From NCBI GenBank assembly GCA_947488435.1, contig CANKZG010000006.1, positions 1-64,000 on the forward strand: 64,000 bases of DNA, written 5' to 3'. A program made the translations under genes and the position numbers. Under the pieces are notes generated by a model. The model did not search any database, was not told the origin of the DNA, and saw only the letters and a program-made list of their open reading frames with translations. How positions within the stretch are numbered: the first letter of the stretch is position 1; each line of letters starts with the position of its first letter. This stretch comes from an uncultured Flavobacteriaceae bacterium (GTDB lineage: Bacteria > Bacteroidota > Bacteroidia > Flavobacteriales > Flavobacteriaceae). This document shows, piece after piece, positions 9,001 through 16,349 of this stretch.

Positions 9001-9509
9001 TGTCGAAAGCAACCCCGCAAGGAGCTATGGCGAAGTTAGCAGCTCAAGGAAAGCAAAAACAAAAGAAAGACATGGGGCGTTTAGCAATGTGTTATGATGA
9101 TGTATATGTTGCCGCTATAGCTATGGGAGCAGATCGGGAACAGAGCTTGAAAGCCCTTATTGAGGCGGAGAGTTTTGATGGTCCTTCTGTGGTTATTGCG
9201 TATTGTCATAGTTCATCGCATGGTATAGATATGAAAAAACCAAGTCAATACCATAAGGCAGCTGTAGCTTCCGGACAGTGGTTGCTCTATCGAAATGATC
9301 CAAGGAGAACTGCGCTAGGCCTAAACCCATTGCAATTAGATTCTGAAAAGCCGAGCATTCCTATTGAAACTTATTTAAAATTGGAGAAACGATTTGGTGC
9401 AATTTTTATGGAGGGAGTGCAATCAACGAAAGAGCGTATACAACATTTACAAAACCAGATTGATAAACGATATGCTTTTTATGTAAGACGCTCCAATGAA
9501 ACTGTATAA
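6069..9509 (+). CDS. Pyruvate:ferredoxin oxidoreductase-like protein with altered proximal cluster
   Basis: A single-chain PFOR/NifJ-type protein (1146 residues; usual length about 1170-1200). Kept features: the N-terminal YPITPSS loop and HVATRSIATHA segment (pyruvate/TPP side), two distal [4Fe-4S] motifs (Cys665, 668, 671, 675 and Cys723, 726, 729, 733), and the TPP/Mg motif GGDGWAYDIG ... YSNTGGQ. Changed features: of the four proximal-cluster cysteines (812, 815, 840, 1071 in the Desulfovibrio africanus enzyme) only the second survives, as Cys792; the others align with Glu789, Ala817 and Ser1048. The gamma-domain loop GLGSDGTVGANK, implicated in CoA binding, is replaced (residues 425-441), as is the KSGGxT motif (about 464-470). 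It may therefore not be an ordinary CoA-dependent PFOR. It is downstream of osmC past a hairpin and converges with a cyclase gene. Confidence 0.9.
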   Translation: MKYVQSNHLFNGNQAAAYIAYKVNEICTLYPITPSSEMSELVESWSATQQKNIFDQVPVTFEMQSEAGVAGAMHGALQTGALTTTFTASQGLLLMQPNMFKIAAELTPNVIHVATRSIATHALSVFGDHSDIMAVRNTGYAFLGAASVQETMDFALIAQAASLASRIPFVHFFDGFRTSHETTTIETISDRVIRQMIPKNLVQQHRDKALNPNKPVLRGTAQNADVFFQSREAINPFYNACPDIVQQQMDRFAKLTGRQYQIFEYAGHPEAERVIIAMASATETIEDTVYNLIDKNEKVGVLKVRLFRPLSAKHFINALPEHCTAIAVLDKTKEPGSSGEPLYLDVVQMIMQAFHDNRIKTLPKIVGGRYGLSSKEFTPGMVKAVFDELQQSRPKNNFTIGINDDVTNLSLAYTEDNVFQNQQFQVVFYETKTNASAKSITQLLEILQEYNLNYVQCYEECDYKKSESRKIANIRYGKQPIKAPYLISQADFIGCDSDAFLKNDTVLDRIKENGTLVVISESTAINFWESLPIGIQNRIREKKLSVYIVIENDFNQLCCKANGDLALLQQCFLALQNAIAAGDAIQVVKEDILKIDTSKTNTTACEDLHSDPVFAETLISKLLHKKGNTIPVSGLPVDGTYATNSSKYNAAKTTDVLPEWDFNACTQCGACSMACPQGALRIKAYDDEYLVSAPQGFKSIQTKELGFDLDLLNYTIQVHPEQCNSCNNCVDACSVKALNMIAKDPIITSEMENWNHFKSIPETDRSKIDATKMRQQQLQEPLFKYALGEEGCGEAPYLKLLSQLFGDRMLIANATGASSIFGGALPTTPWGIDKKGRGPAWSNSLFEDNAEFGLGFRLSLDAKQQKAKDLLKAMTGKLEFDLIHDLINTDQNTEIGITKQRENVGYLKSALNKIRTPEAKELATMADSLVKQSIWIVGGDGWAYDIGYGGLDHVIASGRNVNILILDNEVYSNTGGQMSKATPQGAMAKLAAQGKQKQKKDMGRLAMCYDDVYVAAIAMGADREQSLKALIEAESFDGPSVVIAYCHSSSHGIDMKKPSQYHKAAVASGQWLLYRNDPRRTALGLNPLQLDSEKPSIPIETYLKLEKRFGAIFMEGVQSTKERIQHLQNQIDKRYAFYVRRSNETV

Positions 9510-9548
9510 TTATATTTACAATCTTAGCACAGGTAATTAGGGAAACTT

Positions 9549-11594
9549 CTAATTCCCTCTAGCCTCATGCATTTCCATGAATTTAATAAAGCGGGGGTCA
9601 TTTTCAAGGAAATCAAAAATATGCAGCGTTCTATCCCGTTGCAATTTTCGATACTGATTGTTGCGACTAGGATCCAAATAGAAGAGTACACTATCGGTTT
9701 CTTGTAATCCTGCATAGGCAACTGCTAACTGATGACTTAAATTATCTTTTGGAGCACGCCCGCGTATTTTGTGTATAGTTTTATGCGCATTAAGAGTATC
9801 TCCCGTTTTTCCATAGCAAAAAGCTAAAAAGCGATCAAAAACACTCATCTCTTTCACCAATTCTTTTAAAGGAAGAATAGCGCTACTATAATCCATTTTA
9901 TCCGTATATAATCTAAAGTAAGAGCGATTAATTACAAACTTATTATTGTCGCTACTATGTTTTTCGATATTCTTCATTAACGCTTCCGCTTCATCATATT
10001 TTTTATTCATAGTTAGTGCAGTAAAATAGCTATTGCCAGTTGCAAAAGATAGGGGGTCTAAGCGATAGGCTATTTCTGCCTGTTCCAATTGTTTTTTAAA
10101 TTGCCTGGAGTAGTAAAAAAAGGTGGAAAACTGGTGCCTAGCGGTAAGATCGTTGGGTGAAAGACGAATCGCTTTTTCGAAGGCGGCTTGAGCCTCATTT
10201 CGCTTTCCTTCGATATTGTAGATTAAACCCCGAACGGAATAAATACGGGATACCTTATCGGTAATGGCTTCCGCTTTATCTAAGTAGGTATTTGCCAGTT
10301 TTGCCGCCTCGCCAGGATTTCTTCCAGAATAATACGTTTCTAAATAAATAGAATTAGCAATTTCTGCATAAGCTTCTGCATAATCAGGATCTAGTGCTAT
10401 AGCTTCTTTATAGAGCTGAATGCTTCTTGCAATACTTTCTTTATTTCGTTTATCGGCCTCATTTCTTCCCGTTAGGAACAATTTATATGCCTCGATATTT
10501 TCAGTGGGGATAATCGCTAAACCTTGTTGTTCTTCAAAGGAAAGATTGAGTTGCAGGGCATCTACAATTTTTCTAGAAACTTCAGTTTGAATATTGAAAA
10601 TATTGGTAAGCGTTCTATCATAATTGTCAGCCCAAATATGTTCATCTGTAGCAGCATCAATTAGCTGGGCGGTAACTCTAATTTGATCACCATGTTTTTG
10701 AACGCTTCCCTCCAAAATATAGGAAACCCCAAGTTCAGAAGCAATTTCAGGAATAGTCTTTTCCGTAGTTTTATATTGCATCACTGAGGTCCTTGAGATA
10801 ACGTGTAATTCCTTCAATTTGGATAACTGCGTTAAGATATCTTCCGTCATACCATTGGTAAGAATATCGGAATCTCCTTCCTTATTCAAATTGTCAAAAG
10901 GTAAGACAGCTATAGAAAGATCTTCCCGAACAGGAATGTTTTTTTTACTCAAAAAAGAATAAGCGAATAGCAATCCAAAACAAACTAATAGTACAAGAGA
11001 CCCGATATAAAATAATTTCTTTTTCGAGACTGGATTTTTATGAATTTCCTCACGCGTTTTTAGTTTTCCTTTTACTTGAGAAGGATCAGGAATTGCAAGC
11101 CCATCATTTGCAATAGCAAATAACGGCATTGCGGTATCTACGTTCTTTAGATCATAGGCATCTAAGAACTTAGTTTTAATATCCGGATGACTGCGTAATT
11201 GATCATGAACCTTATCTGAAATCAGGATGCTTCCTGCAGTTGCACAGGATTCAATTCTGGAAGCTATATTTACTGCATCACCAATAATATCTTCCTTTGA
11301 ATAGACGATATCTCCTACATGGACTCCAATACGAACAGGTATTTTTGCTTCAATAAAAGCCAACTGCATTTCGATGCAAGAATATATTGCTTCCACCGTA
11401 CTGTTATAGACACTTAAAGTACCATCGCCAAAATATTGGATAATCTTTCCATCAAACTTTGCTGTAGCAGTTTCAAAAATTTCACGATGTTTGTTTCGCA
11501 GCGTCAATGCAATATCTTCATCATGTTGCATTAACGACGTATACCCTTCTATATCGGTAAATAATATTGCGGCAAGTTGTCTCTTTTGAGCCAT
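9549..11594 (-). CDS. Class III nucleotide cyclase-domain membrane protein with TPR repeats
   Basis: A 681-residue protein. Residues 6-165 form a class III adenylate/guanylate cyclase catalytic domain with both metal aspartates (Asp14 in FTDIEGYT, Asp57 in FGDG) and the transition-state Asn109 and Arg113 (VNIASR). The usual base-selecting Lys (KxxGD) is Gln53, so substrate and activity are uncertain. One membrane helix lies at about 194-215, then a TolB-N/FlgO-like domain (about 226-345, LSIAVLPFDNL ... VSYILEGSVQ) and TPR repeats (about 390-640). The cyclase would be cytoplasmic and the TPR part periplasmic. It is convergent with the PFOR-like gene, 39 bases between stops. It could supply a cyclic nucleotide to the cNMP-binding sigma-54 activator nearby, but this is inference. 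Confidence 0.87.
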   Translation of the reverse strand: MAQKRQLAAILFTDIEGYTSLMQHDEDIALTLRNKHREIFETATAKFDGKIIQYFGDGTLSVYNSTVEAIYSCIEMQLAFIEAKIPVRIGVHVGDIVYSKEDIIGDAVNIASRIESCATAGSILISDKVHDQLRSHPDIKTKFLDAYDLKNVDTAMPLFAIANDGLAIPDPSQVKGKLKTREEIHKNPVSKKKLFYIGSLVLLVCFGLLFAYSFLSKKNIPVREDLSIAVLPFDNLNKEGDSDILTNGMTEDILTQLSKLKELHVISRTSVMQYKTTEKTIPEIASELGVSYILEGSVQKHGDQIRVTAQLIDAATDEHIWADNYDRTLTNIFNIQTEVSRKIVDALQLNLSFEEQQGLAIIPTENIEAYKLFLTGRNEADKRNKESIARSIQLYKEAIALDPDYAEAYAEIANSIYLETYYSGRNPGEAAKLANTYLDKAEAITDKVSRIYSVRGLIYNIEGKRNEAQAAFEKAIRLSPNDLTARHQFSTFFYYSRQFKKQLEQAEIAYRLDPLSFATGNSYFTALTMNKKYDEAEALMKNIEKHSSDNNKFVINRSYFRLYTDKMDYSSAILPLKELVKEMSVFDRFLAFCYGKTGDTLNAHKTIHKIRGRAPKDNLSHQLAVAYAGLQETDSVLFYLDPSRNNQYRKLQRDRTLHIFDFLENDPRFIKFMEMHEARGN

Positions 11595-11768
11595 TACAGA
11601 TTACATTTGAAAATATGCAAAGCTCCTATACATGCAAAAACGTTTGTGTATGTTTAGGCTGGACTTTTGTTATTGAATCTTAAAAATAGTATATAAAGTT
11701 TGAAGCACAAAAACAAATACATAATAGCAATTAAACGACAAAGCTTTATTCGAGCGGCCTTTCCGCCG

Positions 11769-12197
11769 TTATTTGCGATTTTCTTTGCGAATAACAACTT
11801 TTAAACCCGACCAAATAGGACTTACGCTGCAAACTTTAATATCTACCATACCTAAAGGAAATATTTCGGCACGAACCACATCTTCTGTGATATCGGTGAT
11901 TACTTTTGACGCTTTTTTAGGCCAGGAAATCCAAATCATTCCATTTTGTTGCAACTGCGGTAGATGCATAGCCAATAACGATTTTAATTCTTCCCGCTCT
12001 TTAGAAAATAGATGAATTGCATCAAATAAGTCCTTAGCATTAGGAATAGGTAATTCAAAAGGAGCCTCTAACCATTCCAAATAGTTATCGGGTTTATTAC
12101 AAATTAAAATGTTATGCGTTTCTTTAAATCCTAATTTCAAATATAAAGGTCTTCCAGAGTATCCTGTTCTTTCCATAAAAGAATAATTTTTCGGCAC
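11769..12197 (-). CDS. DUF3052-family protein
   Basis: A 142-residue protein with the DUF3052 hallmark GYSGRPLYLKLGFK near the N-terminus (residues 12-25), a central DAIHLFSKEREEL helix and an IWISWPKKASKV motif, followed by VRAEIFPLGMVDIKVCSV. Family members are small soluble proteins of unknown biochemical role that are common in Bacteroidota and Actinobacteria. No signal peptide or membrane segment. It stands alone between the cyclase gene and the LolA-like operon. Confidence 0.8.
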   Translation of the reverse strand: MPKNYSFMERTGYSGRPLYLKLGFKETHNILICNKPDNYLEWLEAPFELPIPNAKDLFDAIHLFSKEREELKSLLAMHLPQLQQNGMIWISWPKKASKVITDITEDVVRAEIFPLGMVDIKVCSVSPIWSGLKVVIRKENRK

Positions 12198-12254
12198 TAA
12201 TGGTAATGAGAATAACTAAGGTAATTAATTTTAATTATTGTGGACCTTTAACTA

Positions 12255-13004
12255 CTACGGCTTGGGCATTTTAAAAATAGCATCGGCTATATTTTCATTA
12301 AAAAATAGTTGTGATGTTTCTAAAATTTGAAACGTAGTATTATCAATTTTCATGGTTACCACAAAGGGATAATAATAACCCGCTACTTCCCGATAATCTG
12401 ATAGATACGATTGCTGAACTTTTCCAGCTGAAGGACCCGATTGTATTGTGGTTTCTGTGAGTACGGGGAGGTAGGTTTTGCGATCAAAATAATAAAGCAT
12501 GCTATTTTCTGTTAATACTCCATTCACCAATAAGGGGTTTTTAGTAAGTTTAACTTTATATGTTATTGCACCGTTAATTGTAGCCATACCCAAATATTTA
12601 CTTTGGAACCCATTTTTCATCCAATTATGAGCTGGGTAGGGAAATTCAGGAATTGTACTTTTAAGATTTTCAGTAGCGTCTTCATCCTTGATTACCGTTT
12701 CCATTTGCGGATTACTACCCCAAACTATAGTTCCGTCATAAGCGGTATCGATATAATCCCTTTCGTTAATTTTTAAGGATGTAATTTGCCTTCCATCCTT
12801 CAATTGTATACGCTGAAATGGGAGCTCCATATTTTGAGATACTAACTTTGCAGTTCCAATAACTTTCATTGAAGTAACATTATTCCACGATGCCTGCCCA
12901 CCTGTCACCTTAGTATAATTTGCTAATATTTCCGTTGCATTTTGTGCTGAGGTTGCACTTATAAAAAATATGCAAAACAGCAATGTTTGATATGTAAATT
13001 TCAT
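12255..13004 (-). CDS. LolA-like outer-membrane lipoprotein-sorting-type protein
   Basis: A 249-residue exported protein (signal peptide MKFTYQTLLFCIFFISATSAQ, cleavage near residue 20). The mature part starts with ATEILANYTKVTGGQASWNNVTSMKVIGTAKL, characteristic of the LolA/LolB-like beta-sheet proteins annotated as outer membrane lipoprotein-sorting proteins, and has paired strands such as YFDRKTYLPVLTETTI and YYPFVVTMKID. It may bind a lipid or hydrophobic ligand in the periplasm. It is the last gene of a three-gene minus-strand run with a YceI protein; both YceI and LolA folds carry hydrophobic ligands, so a shared lipid-related role is possible. Confidence 0.75.
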   Translation of the reverse strand: MKFTYQTLLFCIFFISATSAQNATEILANYTKVTGGQASWNNVTSMKVIGTAKLVSQNMELPFQRIQLKDGRQITSLKINERDYIDTAYDGTIVWGSNPQMETVIKDEDATENLKSTIPEFPYPAHNWMKNGFQSKYLGMATINGAITYKVKLTKNPLLVNGVLTENSMLYYFDRKTYLPVLTETTIQSGPSAGKVQQSYLSDYREVAGYYYPFVVTMKIDNTTFQILETSQLFFNENIADAIFKMPKP

Positions 13005-13043
13005 TATTATCGTTTTTTAAAAGATGATAAAATAGTTTAGTTT

Positions 13044-13538
13044 TTAACGATACGTAGCCGTAGCGAATTTTAAATATTCCTGTCCATTTAAAATATAGTC
13101 TAAGACGATGAACTGATTCTTGGCAGCATCATAGGTATATATAGTTTTGCCTTGTTCGGTGGAAGTATTTCCCCAAAAAATGGTGAGTGTATTTGCTTTA
13201 ATTGTACCTTTTAAAGGAAAAGTAACTCCTCTGGAATCAAACCAAGAACCACTCAGCAGAGAATCCTTGCTGATTTTATAATAGGCATTCGCTGCAAATT
13301 TTATTTCCTGCCCTTCTTTTCCTCTAGTATTATGAAACGCTAGTTTTAAGAATTGTGCTTCAAGTTCCCATTTCCATTGCATAGAAAAGGATGCTTCTTG
13401 CCCGAGTAAGGTCCCTGTGCCTTCCCATGTTTTGAATGTCAATTGTTCAATAACCGTTTGTGCTTGTAGAGCAGAATTACAATAAGAACAGATGATAAGA
13501 TAGCCAATAACAGTATTCCGGACTGCAGATACGAGCAT
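13044..13538 (-). CDS. Exported protein of unknown function
   Basis: A 164-residue protein with a probable signal peptide (TVIGYLIICSYCNSALQAQ, cleavage near residue 27). The mature region is rich in beta strands (TWEGTGTLLGQEASFSMQW, LLSGSWFDSRGVTFPLKG, LTIFWGN), suggesting a small lipocalin-like barrel, but I cannot name a family. It sits between the yceI-type gene (37 bases upstream) and the LolA-like gene (39 bases downstream) on the same strand, so it is probably co-transcribed with them. Confidence 0.65.
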   Translation of the reverse strand: MLVSAVRNTVIGYLIICSYCNSALQAQTVIEQLTFKTWEGTGTLLGQEASFSMQWKWELEAQFLKLAFHNTRGKEGQEIKFAANAYYKISKDSLLSGSWFDSRGVTFPLKGTIKANTLTIFWGNTSTEQGKTIYTYDAAKNQFIVLDYILNGQEYLKFATATYR

Positions 13539-13575
13539 AATTAAATTAAATTGAGTTGAAGTTTTGTTTTTTAGA

Positions 13576-14172
13576 TTAATTGTCTAGTAATGCCAATGCT
13601 CTTATTTTAATTTTCACTTCATTGCCTATAAAAAAAGAACCATTGTCCATTTTGCGATTAAAAGCAATTCCATAATCAAATCGATCTATGGTAAAATCAG
13701 CTTTGATACCCAATGCTATTTTCTGGGTTGGATCTTTAAAAGGTCCTAGAACTTCCATAGGAAATGTTACTTTTTTTGTTACTCCATGAATGGTAAAATC
13801 TCCACTGATATTATACCCTCCTTGCTCATTTTTTATAACCTCAGAAGATGCAAAAGTAATTTCGGGATATGCTGCAGCATCTAACCAATTTTCACCTTTT
13901 AGATGCCCATCACGAATAGCATTATTGCTATCTAAACTACCTACTTGAATTGTTGCATTAAGTTGAAGGGTAGTGGGATCTTGATCTTCCATACTAATTT
14001 GTGCCGAGAAATCATTAAATCGCCCGGAAACCTCACCTACTAAAAAGCGTTCTACATCGAATCCGATATAAGTATGACCCACATCTAAAGTATAGGTGTC
14101 GGGCTTGGATTTGAAACCAAGACATAGCGTAAGACAACAAATTAAAGTAAAGAGAACTGTTCGTTTTTTCAT
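13576..14172 (-). CDS. YceI-family periplasmic protein
   Basis: A 198-residue YceI-family lipocalin-like protein that in other bacteria binds polyisoprenoids or related amphiphiles in the periplasm. A signal peptide (TVLFTLICCLTLCLGF) is followed by the family opening YTLDVGHTYIGFDVERFLVGEVSGRF, the central IRDGHLKGENWLDAAAYPEITF and the ISGDFTIHGVTKKVTFPMEV strand pair. First gene of the minus-strand run 14172-12255. A 9-bp inverted repeat lies directly upstream of its start codon. Confidence 0.9.
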   Translation of the reverse strand: MKKRTVLFTLICCLTLCLGFKSKPDTYTLDVGHTYIGFDVERFLVGEVSGRFNDFSAQISMEDQDPTTLQLNATIQVGSLDSNNAIRDGHLKGENWLDAAAYPEITFASSEVIKNEQGGYNISGDFTIHGVTKKVTFPMEVLGPFKDPTQKIALGIKADFTIDRFDYGIAFNRKMDNGSFFIGNEVKIKIRALALLDN

Positions 14173-14198
14173 GATGTTTAAAATTTAAATTAAACATC
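14173..14198. promoter_or_regulatory. Inverted repeat at the yceI start
   Basis: Arms GATGTTTAA (14173-14181) and TTAAACATC (14190-14198) separated by 8 A/T bases, directly abutting the start codon of the yceI-family gene. It could be an operator or a leader hairpin; no T-tract follows, so it is not a terminator. Confidence 0.35.
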
Positions 14199-14264
14199 AA
14201 TAGTATAAGCTACAGCCTTTAAAATCGACAATCTTTATAAAAGTTGCTTTCTTTTTTGTCGTAT

Positions 14265-15407
14265 TTACGTCTTTAATGCAGCAATATGTGCCTTGCGAAA
14301 AGATGAAGGTGTTTGTTGTTCGAACTTTTTAAAAGCATTGACGAAAGAAGTTTTATTGTTAAACCCTGCATCAAAAGCAACCTGTAGTAATGTATAATTT
14401 GGATGCATGCTTATTAACTGTTTGGCTTCTTTAATGCGGTATTTATTAATAAAATCGAAAAAAGAAGAGTCATAACTTTCATTGAGGAGTTGTGATAAAT
14501 GATGATTTGGCATATGAAGAAGAGCTGCTAAGTCTTTTAAGCGTAAATCATTTTTTAGATGTGGTTTTTCCTGTTGCATTAGTTGTTCCAACTTTTCCTT
14601 ATAAACCTGTTTCTCTATAGGTTTTAAGGTGGAAGACTCATAGCGTTTTTTAGGTTCTTGAGTTTGTAACCATTCTATTCCCGACAAACGATAACCAACT
14701 GCATAAATAAATAAACCCATGGGTAAAACATAGATATAATCTAAGGATCTGGAATAGGCATCCGAAGCAAACAAAATATATAAATATATAGATGCTAATA
14801 TGAGGCTGCTAATAAGCACCAGATTAAAAATATAGAGCCAAAGTGTATCATTTAATGCAGCATATTCATTTTTAAGACGCTTGGCATAGCGCTTTATAAT
14901 TTGGATATTCAGCACTAAATAAGCTGCAAAATGAAGAAATTGTAGATAAAAAATGGAGGAATATAGATATTCGAATGACGTAACTACCTTTGGGCGATGA
15001 TCAAAAACAGCAAGCATACCATAATGAATTTGACGAGAGCTTAAGGATTGACCGCTTAATAGTGGAATCAACAAAGCAAAAATTAAAAAGGGTGTTAGAT
15101 GTAAAACACTTTTTAAATTGAATTTCCATGTTGAAATGCTTACTGCTTTAAAAAAGAAAAAAGTAAGTGGACCCAAAAGCAACCAGGATCCATAACGTGT
15201 ACCATAAAAAAGATCAAAATTTAGCTTAATTACGTTTCTAACGGTATAAAACTCCACTAAGAACCAGATAAAGACAGTAACTAACAAAAAAAGATATCGA
15301 TTTTCCTGTTTTCTTCTTCTTTTTGAGGAAAGAAGAAAAACTGATAGCACAAATAAACCTTGAGCGATAAGAAAAAGAATGAGTATTGACCAAATATCTT
15401 GATGCAT
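14265..15407 (-). CDS. Membrane-bound AraC-family regulator (7TM sensor plus HTH)
   Basis: About 380 residues from the chosen Met at 15407 (an upstream Met at 15437 adds ten hydrophobic residues and is less likely). Seven hydrophobic helices fill the N-terminal half (for example WSILILFLIAQGLFVLSVFL, YLFLLVTVFIWFLVEF, LYIFNLVLISSLILASIYLY), then a cytoplasmic linker and a C-terminal AraC-type double HTH (NDLRLKDLAALLHMPNHHLS ... LLQVAFDAGFNNKTSFVNAFKKFEQQTPSSFR). This 7TM-AraC architecture is frequent in flavobacteria. The signal is unknown. It is divergent from the molybdate operon and could regulate either that or the yceI operon. Confidence 0.87.
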   Translation of the reverse strand: MHQDIWSILILFLIAQGLFVLSVFLLSSKRRRKQENRYLFLLVTVFIWFLVEFYTVRNVIKLNFDLFYGTRYGSWLLLGPLTFFFFKAVSISTWKFNLKSVLHLTPFLIFALLIPLLSGQSLSSRQIHYGMLAVFDHRPKVVTSFEYLYSSIFYLQFLHFAAYLVLNIQIIKRYAKRLKNEYAALNDTLWLYIFNLVLISSLILASIYLYILFASDAYSRSLDYIYVLPMGLFIYAVGYRLSGIEWLQTQEPKKRYESSTLKPIEKQVYKEKLEQLMQQEKPHLKNDLRLKDLAALLHMPNHHLSQLLNESYDSSFFDFINKYRIKEAKQLISMHPNYTLLQVAFDAGFNNKTSFVNAFKKFEQQTPSSFRKAHIAALKT

Positions 15408-15486
15408 TCGGATACATTTTAAATCAAAGAAAAACAAAAAAAAGGAATCTCTATCTAATGAAATGAATTTGATGTGGTTTTAAAAC

Positions 15487-15522
15487 TTGGTAAAACAATA
15501 GTTCTATGAATGCTTATATTTG
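15487..15522 (+). promoter_or_regulatory. modA: Possible promoter of the molybdate operon
   Basis: TTG at 15487-15489 and TATATTTG at 15515-15522, matching the Bacteroidota -7 consensus TAnnTTTG, but the spacing (25 bases) is longer than usual. The -7 element overlaps the ATG at 15510; if it is real, translation of modA must begin downstream. Confidence 0.25.
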
Positions 15523-16349
15523 AAAATAAAAGAGATCAGAGAAAAGTGCAGCATCAAAAAAAGCAAAAAAAAATAAAGGTATGGGAAGAAGCACTAAAAT
15601 GGGTCATGGTGCTATTTTTAGCTTTAGTACAACTTCAATGTAAAGTCGAACCTGAACCAAAAATTACAATTGCAACAGCTGCTAATATGCAGTTTGCAAT
15701 GGAGGAGTTGATAACGGCTTTTACCGATAAAACTGGTATTCCTTGCACTATGGTAGTAAGCTCCTCTGGCAAACTAACGGCGCAGATAATAGCCGGAGCG
15801 CCTTATGATATTTTCGCAGCTGCTGATATGAAATATCCTCAAGAGATTTACGAAAAAGGACTTGCACAAAGACCTCCAAAAATTTACGCTTATGGGACGT
15901 TGGTCTTGTGGTCTCTTCTTGATGAAGTAACCCCCTCTTTACCTATCTTAGAAGAAAATATAATTAATCATATTGCTATTGCTAACCCTAAAACCGCTCC
16001 CTATGGTAAAGCCGCAAAAATGATCTTGGAAGAGAAGGGGATTTACAATACGCTTGAAGAAAAATTAGTGTTTGGTGAAAGCATTGCACAAACCAATCAA
16101 TTTATTCTTTCCAAAGCGGTAGAAATAGGATTTACAGCGAGGTCGGTCGTGGCTGCTCCAAAAATGAAAGGAAAAGGACAATGGATAGCTTTAGATGGTA
16201 TTAACGCTCCAAAAATTGATCAGGGGGTGGTGTTAATTACCCGTAACAATAGCAATACAAATGGAGCGCAGCAATTTTATAACTTTCTCTCTTCACCAGA
16301 AGCGCAAGCCATTTTAAAGACATATGGCTATTTAAAGGTATCAGAATGA
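15510..16349 (+). CDS. modA: Molybdate ABC transporter substrate-binding protein ModA
   Basis: Periplasmic binding protein for molybdate (or tungstate), with the family opening KITIATAANMQFAMEELITAF, the oxyanion-binding SSSGKL loop, GAPYDIFAAADM, and the C-terminal AQQFYNFLSSPEAQAILKTYGY. Total length from the ATG at 15510 is 279 residues, about 30 more than usual. The extra N-terminus is Lys-rich and precedes the hydrophobic segment VMVLFLALVQLQC, which may be a lipoprotein signal with an imperfect lipobox. A start at GTG 15546 or ATG 15606 is possible. The stop overlaps the next start in an ATGA, first gene of the mod operon. Confidence 0.88.
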   Translation: MLIFENKRDQRKVQHQKKQKKIKVWEEALKWVMVLFLALVQLQCKVEPEPKITIATAANMQFAMEELITAFTDKTGIPCTMVVSSSGKLTAQIIAGAPYDIFAAADMKYPQEIYEKGLAQRPPKIYAYGTLVLWSLLDEVTPSLPILEENIINHIAIANPKTAPYGKAAKMILEEKGIYNTLEEKLVFGESIAQTNQFILSKAVEIGFTARSVVAAPKMKGKGQWIALDGINAPKIDQGVVLITRNNSNTNGAQQFYNFLSSPEAQAILKTYGYLKVSE

